Shown: positions 10,941 to 19,534 of the stretch, piece by piece | How positions within the stretch are numbered: position 1 is the first letter of the stretch | Layout: every line of letters begins with the position of its first letter | The notes under the pieces: generated by a model | What the model was told of the DNA's origin: nothing | Databases searched by the model: none | Seen by the model: only the letters and a program-made list of their open reading frames with translations | Assembly (NCBI GenBank): GCA_903813345.2 | Contig: CAIIXF020000006.1 | Coordinates: 39,585,936 to 39,623,847, forward strand | DNA: 37,912 nt | Direction of reading: 5' to 3' | From: Owenia fusiformis | Lineage: Eukaryota; Annelida; Polychaeta; Sabellida; Oweniidae | Made by a program: the position numbers and the translations under genes

Positions 10941-12416
10941 GAGTTTTCGCAACTCCCGTATAGCACTCCCTAATAACATATAACTTATGTAAGACCTCGG
11001 GACAGTCTCCCGACACTGTTACGTACAAGGGAATGATGCACAAAAACTATTCACGAAGTTACCCCTGTACAAATTACGTTATGGTAGCGTGAAATGAATG
11101 GTTGGCGTAAGTTACGAAGATGGGATGAATGAAGCTGTGTTGTTTTTAAGCGTGCAGTAAGGTGCTGCCCTCTTTAGTTAAAAATGTAAAGTAAAAGGAT
11201 GTATGGAGAAATGAAACCAATAAATGTAGTATCAAAAGCTAACTATGCAGTGCTGCCCCCTTTATATGGAATTAAAAGCTAAAATAACTAATTGAACAAA
11301 TGGCTCTATGAAGGAATCAGGGAACCCAGTAAAATGTGAAGATGACTGAAATGGCTTTAGTCTAATTGGAGTTTTACTGTGGATTTAATCTTAATCAGCT
11401 CAATTACCACAAACTATAACACAGCAAAATGAGTAGGTTCTTAAGATGAGTGTTTAATTGTATGTAAATCTTCTCTTGTATTGTACAAAAATAAATAAAA
11501 TATACTTGTTATCAAAATTACTTTTCACTGACTGTAAGATAATAATGAACCTGACTAGTAGCAAAAATACCAACTATGGAACTATAAGATTACAAATGTA
11601 CACTGTTATACAAAGCTGAGATAAGTGCGCCTGAAAAGTAAAAAGTACAAAAATCCAGCCTTTGAAGGCGATATATCAAGGGGCTATGGGTTGAACAGTT
11701 AATCGCCCCTGGAAAATAAATGACACAGAGTTCCAGCTCCTGATGGAGCAATGGAAGCACCTAGTTACTTGATGCAAAATCTATATAAAAGTATCATCAG
11801 TATAAAAATGTAGAAAAATACCAGTTCAAATAATAATCAAGTTTCTGAGGCGCAAAATGTAATTGTTATGCAAGTGAATAAAGTATTGCGTTTTAATCTA
11901 TAATAACATTTTAATAATGCTGTGTTCAGAAAACTACCTTATATGGCCATGCATTCAGATCTCGTTCTAAAATAGGTTTACAAAAAGCTTTACATTCAGC
12001 CTTATGAGATTCTAAGAAAATATGAAGCAATATAAGATCTCTGTTTAATATGGCGCTCAACTGTTCTGAGATTACCCTTGGTCTCAGCGAGCAGTAATAA
12101 TACTATGCTCTGAGGTAGCAAATATCCCTGAACTCAAATGAGCGCTAAGCAGCAAAATAAGAATGAAAACTGGCAGAAACTTAAATTAAATTCTGCCTGG
12201 AAATGTCAAAAAGAAAGAAACTGGCCACCTCTGGCCTAAAGATGTGAAGTAAAATTAGCTCAGCGCATCAATTGAGTTCAAGAATATAAAAAAATATGGT
12301 TCCAAAGACCAGGAAAAATTATACCTGGCGCTTCAGAAATTGCCAAATCAAGGTGAAAAAGTAATTGAAAATCGAAGGCGCCCAGTCCTATCCAATATGG
12401 CGACCTTGGTCTTTTC
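10941..12416. other. No gene supported
   Basis: About 1.5 kb without a recognisable gene. Two overlapping minus-strand frames (10757-11043) have no family signature. A weak pair of GTGCTGCCCYCTTTA-like strings (near 11162 and 11251) suggests an old local duplication. Confidence 0.4.
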
Positions 12417-12448
12417 GTCTGTTTTCGCCTTTTTTGGCGAAAACAGAC
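12417..12448. repeat. Perfect 13-bp hairpin with T6 loop
   Basis: GTCTGTTTTCGCC (12417-12429) and its exact reverse complement GGCGAAAACAGAC (12436-12448) are separated by six T residues. It is a strong cruciform or RNA-hairpin former. Function is unknown; it lies just left of the CATGG-family repeats. Confidence 0.8.
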
Positions 12449-12684
12449 AAAACTCAACTTAGCAATTTCCTAACGCCAAATGGAGGAAACATACCTAGAG
12501 CCACCTGTCTCCATTCATGTGGGTATAATGTGTCTTCACCCACAGTAAGTTGGCCCCAATGGCTCGAAATGTTGTTGTTTTCTGGTGATATAAATGTTGA
12601 TGTCGAAAATCGTGTTGTTCCAGAAGAAGATCCTGTGTATCTAAAACAAGGCTATTGAACTCCCCCTTGACTTCCATGTTGAAA

Positions 12685-13345
12685 TGGACCATGGCCATAC
12701 CATGGTATACCATGGTATGACCATGGTATACCATGGTATATCGCAATGAAAAGCAATGAAATACCATGGTAATACCATGGCCGATCATGATCGTTAAATG
12801 GCACCATTGTATTTCATGGTTTACAGCGCGTTTTTAACATGGAAATTTCCATTGAAAAAATACTGCCGTTTCGCAGTATTTCATGGTCAGAAACCATCAA
12901 ATGCAATGGTATCATGGTCAAGTTCTTGACCATGATATCATTGCATTTGATGGTTTCTTGACCATGATATCATTGCATTTGATGGTTTGTGACCTTGAAA
13001 TACTGCGAAACGGCAGTATTTTTTCAATGGGAAACTACATGTTAAAAAAGCGCTCCTGACCATGAAATGCAATGGTGCCATTTAACGATCATGATATACC
13101 ATGGTATACCATGGTCAATTAACATGTAATTTTGTATCTAAAAAATACCACCGTTTCACAGTATTTCATGGTCAAGTACCATCAAATGCAGTGATATCAT
13201 GGTCTAGATATTCAACCATGATATGCAATGGAGCCATATTATTATCATGATCTACCATGGTATACCATGGTCACTATACTTAAAATTTTGCATTTAAAAA
13301 TACTGCTATTTTGCAGTATTTCATGGTCACAAACCATCAAATGCA
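12685..13345. repeat. CATGG-family palindromic repeats, part 1
   Basis: Dense copies of the self-complementary CCATGGTATACCATGG (near 12699-12740, 13095-13112, 13254-13271) alternate with a module that pairs AAATACTGC with GCAGTATTT and then reads TTTCATGGTC and ACCATCAAATGCAATG. Four copies of this module (direct and inverted) are seen, starting near 12857, 12985 (inverted), 13140 and 13297. The short minus-strand open frames here are translations of the repeat. Confidence 0.85.
12774..13105. repeat. ~330-bp near-perfect palindrome
   Basis: The left arm (about 12774-12920) and right arm (about 12926-13105) are inverted copies. CGATCATGATCGTTAAATGG on the left pairs with CCATTTAACGATCATGATAT on the right. 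GAAAAAATACTGCCGTTTCG pairs with CGAAACGGCAGTATTTTTTC, and ACCATCAAATGCAATG pairs with CATTGCATTTGATGGT. The spacer is only a few bases. The right arm contains an extra ~40-bp direct duplication of the CTTGACCATGATATCATTGC block. It could extrude as a cruciform or form a long RNA hairpin. Confidence 0.85.
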
Positions 13346-13640
13346 ATGAAGTACAGTCAAGATGTTTAATCAAAGACTGGAGGTTGGACTTACATAACAT
13401 CAAGTTGTTCTCCTATTTTAGCGACAACAGTCAAATAAAAGTAGAGCAGATTTGTTTAACAAAAAAATTTTGTTTCTAGGGTTATAAAGTTAATTATTCA
13501 TAATAGAAATTAATTTATTAAATAAAGGAACAAAAGTATATAAAGTTGTGATTTTGATAAATCTCAGAATCACTAATTATAATAATTTGGTTATTTAATT
13601 AACATTTATTAATAAAGAAATTTCATGTAAAAAATACTTT
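13346..13640. other. No gene supported; spacer between the repeat blocks
   Basis: AT-rich unique-looking DNA between the two CATGG-family blocks. A short + frame extends from the repeat into it without a family signature. Confidence 0.4.
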
Positions 13641-14730
13641 TTGAACATGGTCTTTCATTGTATTTCACTGCATTGCAAGAAAGACCATTGCATTTCATTG
13701 CATATCATGATCAATCATTGTATTTCATTGCATTTCATGGTTAAACGTGATATTTCATTGCATTTCATGATCCATTTCAACTCTGACCAATTTTAGACTT
13801 GTCACTCTTCTAGAGTTCTTTTGGCAATGAAATACCATGGTATAACTATGGTATTTGATGGTCAGGTTTGACAATGTAATGCTATGAAATACAATTAACC
13901 ATGAAATGCAATGATATGCCATGATAAATGATAGTTATAATTATGGCAATGAAATACCATGGTATGACCATAGTATTTGATGGTCAGGTTTGACAATAAA
14001 ATGCCATGAAATACCACCAACCATGAAATGCAATGATAAAACCATGATAAATGAGAGTTATGATTTTGGCAATGAAATGACATGGTATGACCATGGTAAT
14101 TGATTGTCACACGGTACAATGAAATGCCATGAAATGTCATCAACCATGATATACCATGGTAATGCCATGGTAAATGATGATCAGGAATATGGCAATGAAA
14201 TGTCATGGTATGACCATGGTATTTGATTGTCACATTGTACAATGAAATATCATCAACCATGATATACAATGGTAATACCATGGTAAATGATAGTCAGGAA
14301 CATGGCAATGAAATACCATGGTATGACCATGGTATTTGATTGTCACATCTTATAATGAAATGCCATCAACCATGATATACCATGGTAAATTATGGTCAGG
14401 TACGTGGCATTGAAATACCATGGTGTTTTATTGTCACATCTTACAATGAAATGCCATGAAATGCAATCAACCATGATATACCATGGTAATACCATGGTAA
14501 ATGATGATCAGGAACATGGCAATGAAATACCATGGTATTTGATGGTTAACTTTGAACAGGAAATACCATGAAACATTGTATAACATGATATACCATGGTA
14601 TACCATGGTCAAAAAATTGACCAAAAAACATCATTGCCACCATGGTCAGAGTTGATGGTAATTTCATTGCCGATCATGATAGACCATGGTAAACCATGGT
14701 ATACCATGGTATCATGGTTTACGTTTAAAC
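13641..14730. repeat. CATGG-family tandem array, part 2 (~7 units of ~105-125 bp)
   Basis: The block GGCAATGAAATACCATGGTA recurs near 13825, 13943, 14069, 14190, 14303, 14406 (as GGCATTG) and 14517. Each unit continues with GACCATGGTATTTGATTGTC, ACAATGAAATGCCATGAAAT and a YAACCATGATATACCATGGT dyad. The region ends in stacked CCATGGTATACCATGG-type palindromes near 14680-14712. The 128-residue minus-strand frame over it is repeat translation rich in His/Trp/Tyr and is not called. Confidence 0.85.
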
Positions 14731-14798
14731 ATGGTTATAGCCAAAAGTGGCTATAAGTATGTTTCCCCAGTATTAAATGAATTTAAAAACATTATTTA

Positions 14799-15377
14799 CA
14801 GGGAACCTTAAAAATACCTAAGTTTAAAAATGAATGATTCATACGTGTTTAACCATGCCATGTATTATAATTTTAAAGATAAATCATTTCCTAGCAAAAT
14901 AACACCATCCAATTGAAAAACCTTTGCTTTCTTGTGGAGTTAGAGACAAAAATTGACACCAGGGGTGCCGTGAGCGACCAAAAGTCAAAAAATTAAAATT
15001 TCAAAATTTCCCTCCATATTGCAGTCACAGCTGCACTCAATATGCTTGAATCATCAAAAAATTATTTAAGAGTTATTACACAATTGATGATTAATTAAAA
15101 ATATATAAGTATTATTTGCTGAATTTTGCACTACCGTATACTCGTATATATATACCTCTTTTGAAAGTGCCAAAGTTTCCCTCCATTTTCCACAATTTGG
15201 AAATCTGCAGTGAATAATTTTTGGGTCGCTTATGACACCCCTTGTTTCAATTGTAGCCTATAACTCCACAAAATATTATTTATCTTCAAAATGATATTCA
15301 ATACATAGAATGGTTTAACATTATATCATATGATATTCATCCTTAAACTTGGGTATTCGTTTTTTTGGCCCACCCTG
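14799..15377. mobile_element. Mariner-type foldback MITE with very long TIRs
   Basis: TA at 14797-14798 precedes CAGGGAACCTT, and CCACCCTG at 15370-15377 is followed by TA. The arms pair over about 250 bp: AATACCTAAGTTTAAAAATG on the left matches the complement of CATCCTTAAACTTGGGTATT on the right. CTTGTGGAGTTAGAGAC matches the complement of GCCTATAACTCCACAAAA, and TTTCCCTCCATATTGCAG matches across the centre. Little single-copy DNA lies between the arms and there is no coding capacity. Confidence 0.85.
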
Positions 15378-15840
15378 TATTTTCAAAATTCTTTCGCAAA
15401 ATGAAGTCTTACTTTTGATCTTCATGGTATTTCCAATGGATTGATACGTACTCTATCTTTTAATAGACACCAAAAACAGCTCAAACGGGTCACATCAAAG
15501 CTTACAATAAATATCAAAATATATTTTCGATCTGTCAATCAATCAAGTCAATTCGATCAAGTGTTAACCAATATCATTGAAAGATATCGAAGTTATTTGC
15601 ATCACATTATTCATTCATATTCATAGAAGTATCGCCATCTTTTCAATGAAGAGTTATTTAAAGCGACTCTATACTATAGGATAGCACAATCAAGACCCCT
15701 TTGGACCTTTTCGCATATTGAGTTTCACCACATAGTCAACTAGTATATCTACTTACCAACAAAGAAGTTCCAAATCCTCCGCTTTCAATGTTAAGCTTGT
15801 GATTGTGCTGGCCGATCTAATTATTTTCACTGAGATTAAT
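15378..15840. other. No gene supported
   Basis: A 61-codon + frame (15441-15626) shows no family signature. Nothing else is supported between the foldback element and the promoter-like stretch. Confidence 0.4.
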
Positions 15841-16015
15841 TCAAACTGAAGTTTGAATATTCCGGGAAAATCCCCTTGTTATCTTATTGGTTGTTGAATT
15901 TGTTTATCTTGAAGCTGATTGGCTGCCTCATTCAAGGCTAGTTTTGGCGCTTGTGTGACTTATCGGGGATTCCCCTCGCTAGCTGCGGAATCAATTGTGT
16001 TTTATTCTGAAGGTG
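15841..16015 (+). promoter_or_regulatory. Promoter-like stretch with two NF-kB-type motifs
   Basis: GGGAAAATCCCC (15864-15875) fits the Rel/Dorsal consensus GGG-W5-CCM. GGGGATTCCCC (15965-15975) is a perfect palindromic kB site. Between them lie two inverted CCAAT boxes (ATTGG at 15886-15890 and 15918-15922), and the stretch is locally GC-richer than its surroundings. A possible 5' splice site (AAGGTGGTAATG) follows near 16010-16021. It lies 0.4 kb before the cGLR relic and 3.5 kb before the intact copy 2, so it may have driven the relic, or drive copy 2 through a 5' UTR exon. Strand and target are inference. Confidence 0.45.
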
Positions 16016-16387
16016 GTAATGTTCTGTTGATTATTTCAATATATTATTATTATAGATTATTTCAATAATATAGCCAAAAGTTATTCTCAAGATATATCTA
16101 CAATATATAAGATATTATATGAACAATAATAATGGGACACCATTTATTGTCTGGGCGAGAACCTATATTATAGTGCATCTTTAAAACATGCACTTTGTCA
16201 AAAATGTTCATGCCCTACTTATGATCTCTGAACTTCAAATGCCATTTTTATATGAATCTTTTTTTTTCTTGGTTCAATATAAATGCAAATCGAGCTTTGT
16301 ATCACATTTGATTGAGTGCGTAAGTAACATGTCCAATGATTTTTATAACATTTTCCTTCAAAATTAAGCATAGGGGGCCTTTAACAG

Positions 16388-16503
16388 ACTTTGTGAATAC
16401 TGATTATGAGAAACTTAAGCCCAGTGACTCATACTATACTATGCTTGAAGTTGGAGATATTGTTCCAAATGGAAGTTATTTCAATGGCCTTCGGGACTGC
16501 TAA
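16388..16503 (+). pseudogene. Relic of a third cGLR gene, internally deleted
   Basis: ACTTTGTGAATACTGATTAT and GTTGGAGATATTGTTCCAAA then GGAAGTTATTTCAATGGC match copy 2 (20016 onward and 20147 onward) almost base for base. They correspond to DFVNTGYEK and the NTase motif VGDI-PNGSYFNG. The ~90 bp separating them in copy 2 has shrunk to ~45 bp of which only AAGCCCAGTGACTCA is recognisable. The frame stays open (TDFVNTDYEKLKPSDSYYTM, then LEVGDIVPNGSYFNG) and stops with TAA at 16501-16503. Everything downstream of the GS motif, including the acidic pair, is missing. It is dead as an enzyme and shows that the cluster once had at least three copies. Confidence 0.85.
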
Positions 16504-17238
16504 TAGATGGCATACAATTCAGTGGGTTTAATAGCATACTTAACATGTAAAAGTTGCTCCAAAAATCTCCAAAAATAAATTTTATTGAAAATATCCAAAA
16601 CCTTATGATTTTGAATCTTAAAACATGTTTATAGGTAATAATGAAGGAGAATATGATATGTATCTGATATATGTAGTGAATTTGAAGTTTTAAAACAGCA
16701 ATATTTACACACAAACCAATGGGCCAGATGTGAAGGACAAGAACAAGGACTGGTAGTTAACTGCCATCTATATGTGTCCTGGCTTCCTTTAATGTAAGAG
16801 CTATCTTGGTCTTCAATAAACTAAAATGATAGAGCCCTGTTTTAAAAATCTTATCAGCCATTTTGAATTTATATAAAATGTTTAGGTATGCTTCTTAATA
16901 ATTGGTGTAAAAGTTTAATACTGAATACTTTGGACATTCTCAGTATAAATGCTAAGGCAGCCATTTTGGATTTTCCCTCCTTGATATTGTCTATAAAGTG
17001 TTGTCTACATGTTTCAAGCCAAACCGTTTGATGAATTAATCTGAATTGTTGAGGAAATGGTTCATGGAATGAAAGTTTACAAATGAACTGTTTTTGGGTA
17101 ATCTGGTTACCTTTTATTGTAACCATTTTTGATTTTCCATCTTAAAGGTGCAACAATTAGTGCAGGGGGCCATTCAACGATCATCGACCAGTGTCAAAAT
17201 ATATTTAAGTTTGGATATTTCATCAAGACTAACATATA
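16504..17238. other. No gene supported
   Basis: Repeat-like phrases such as AGCCATTTTGAATTT and GCAGCCATTTTGGATTTTCC (near 16857 and 16958) suggest diverged interspersed repeats related to the 5881-6690 family. Short minus-strand frames here have no family signature. Confidence 0.4.
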
Positions 17239-18295
17239 CAGGGTGTTCCAAAAGTAACAGGACTAGTGCTGGTTTTTTGTTAAATATGGACCAATTGTCT
17301 TCAAAATTTTACATAATGTACTTTCATGTATTGTCAATTCAACTGCAAAGTTTCGACAAAAAGTATAAAACTTGGGTAGAGTTATGGTTGCTATGGTAAC
17401 ATGACATCACAATACCCGGGGCAACATTCCAGGCAGAAAGTTTCAGAGACTTTAAGCAATTTGTACATCCCATGAAAAAGTTGAAATGCAACAACTGGTG
17501 GAAATTACAATTGCTTTATATCATTTGATATTAATATGTATCCTCTACTTTGAAAAGTAGGCTCCTCTTTGGTCAGTACAAGAGGAGCACTCTGTAAACA
17601 TAACTCAAACACATGAATGAACTCATTTTAGGACATTGCAAGGTCGATTGGAAAAAACTGGGAGATGGTCATTCTCATCTTTAAAGGTCTTACCCCACTG
17701 ATTAGCATTCCATTCCATTCCCCATAAAAATAATGAAAAATTGGATATTGCATGATCAGAAGAGTATGGTGCATGGTCTTTGACCCCAAGACCTGGCTCC
17801 TCTATAGCTGCAGTGGTCTTTAATGCTGACTTGCAGGCAGGCGGGTTATTAAGGTGGATGACTGGCTTCAAATTGGGTCTTTTCGAAAACTCAATTGTGA
17901 ATTATGCTGACTGTTATACCTAGTGATATTCCAGGAAATTAAATAAATATTATTATACTGAAATCATACTTGAATATGAGTTGTATAGCAACACCATAAC
18001 AACAAAGCAACTAATAAAACATGCAAAAAAATGTTGTACTGTAATAGGTGAATAAGATACTTTCCTTAGTAATACAAAAATGTTAGATATCACATTTTCA
18101 TGAAAAAGTTGCTCCGGGTATTGTGATGTCATGTTACTAAAGTAACCATAACTCTACCCACATTTTTTCATTTTTTTCTGAAATTTTAGATATTAAGTTG
18201 CAATACTTCAAAGTAAAATTTGTGAAAATTTGAAGACAATCGGTGCAGAATTGACAAAATGCCAGCACCAGTCCTGTTACTTTTGGAACACCCTG
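17239..18295. mobile_element. Mariner-type non-autonomous element with ~190-bp TIRs
   Basis: Flanked by TA (17237-17238 and 18296-18297). The left end starts CAGGGTGTTCCAAAAGTAAC and the right end finishes as its exact inverse (GTTACTTTTGGAACACCCTG). Pairing continues inward over AGGACTAGTGCTGG, CAATTGTCTTCAAA and GGTAGAGTTATGGTTRCT to TAACATGACATCACAATACC. The ~670-bp centre encodes no transposase. Open frames crossing the ends (17148-17399 and 18259-18474) are incidental. Confidence 0.9.
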
Positions 18296-18297
18296 TA

Positions 18298-19534
18298 TTT
18301 TCATTATCTACAAAAAAAACCCCTTGGATGAACATTATTTCAGCTGATATTCCTCCTGAAACGTGGTGGATCTTGAAAATCTATAAGTGGGACTCCCTTT
18401 ATAGAAGTTTTAAACTGAATTTACACTTCTTAATGCCGAAATTGATAGTTTATACATACATTTTAAGATGTTAAGCCAAATATTGACCCGATAGCTCAGA
18501 CAAAATCAATATTTTCGATTTTTCTCTTTCAGTCCTTGTTGGCCCTTTAATATCTTTCTGTGGATTGATCTGAAATGTTAAGGGATGTTTCTTGGTATAA
18601 AAGTCCAGAACTGAATGTTTTTGGGCATTCTGGGTAAATGTAAAAAATGTCCATTTTGGAGCTACCATCTCAAATATGGTCTATTCTGTTCAAGATTTTT
18701 TTCAAATGTGGGGTGCAAGGGACCCACTTTTCTCAGACCCTTATAAAAACACTGGCTACCTATGATTTACATGTATGAATAATTTACACAGAGCTAGGCA
18801 TGCTAATACTTCAAATTCAAAAATTCTTCTTGCGGCGGCCTATCAGCAAATATTTTTTTCATGCTCTCACCTATTTTTGTAGTTTTGAGCATCATTGGGC
18901 ATTCGAGTGAAGCAAAGATATATCTGGTTCCCAGGGGACTTGAAGTCAAATATTTTTTCCGTCTACTTAACATCAAGGTTTTGCTTGATTTTGCATCAAA
19001 ACGGCATTCATGAAAACCCTGGTTGCTATTGGCCAGATATAAAAAATGGTATAAAATGTATTGTGCCCTTGCTTTTTACCAGTAAAATTCCATTGGTTTT
19101 GATATGATTATTTTGGAACTAGAAATGTTTAAGGCCCATATACCAGTCATGTTCTATTATATATAGGTATGGATCAATATGCTTTTAAAAATCCTTTTAA
19201 TTTTGATACATGGCAAACATGTTTGTTATTGCCCATTGTGCCTCAGTATGGATCGATATTCTTAAAAATTCTTTTGACACATTGCAAATATGTTTTTAAG
19301 ACTTCTTTTAAAAAGAGCAAATATAATTCATCATAGCTGGTATTTATCTTTTATGTGAAATTTAAATAACACTTTGTCAAAGTAGGTTCAACCCTACTAC
19401 TAACATTTCACGATGAAATCGAAATTGACAAAACTGGTTAAAAATTCTACCAATATAGGATAGAAGGATAAATGGTATATGAAAAATAATATTCTGTGCG
19501 CTAACTGACAAAAACAAAATATGAAAGTGATATT
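18298..19534. other. No gene supported; 5' flank of cGLR copy 2
   Basis: A weak tandem pair around GTATGGATCRATAT (near 19169 and 19248) is present. No coding exon was recognised. The stretch immediately before 19535 is AT-rich with no clear TATA box or splice acceptor that would decide the start of copy 2. Confidence 0.4.
19415..19424 (+). promoter_or_regulatory. ISRE-like GAAANNGAAA motif upstream of cGLR copy 2
   Basis: GAAATCGAAA matches the core of the interferon-stimulated response element bound by IRF proteins, 111 bp before the first ATG of copy 2. One or two such matches are expected by chance in a window of this size and composition, so this is only suggestive. Confidence 0.2.

Noticed and set aside
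10757-11043. Two overlapping minus-strand ORFs of 69 and 78 codons
   Set aside because: They have no recognisable family and no splice or promoter context. They overlap in different frames, and the second duplicate does not conserve the frame.
12365-12658. 97-codon + ORF containing LLFSGDINVDVEN, reminiscent of the LLxSGDIExNPGP segment of some retroelement proteins
   Set aside because: The NPGP core is absent, no neighbouring endonuclease or reverse transcriptase was seen, and the ORF spans a hairpin. The resemblance is too short to support a call.
13895-14281. Minus-strand 128-codon ORF rich in His, Trp and Tyr
   Set aside because: It is a translation of the CATGG-family tandem array, with no independent evidence for a gene.
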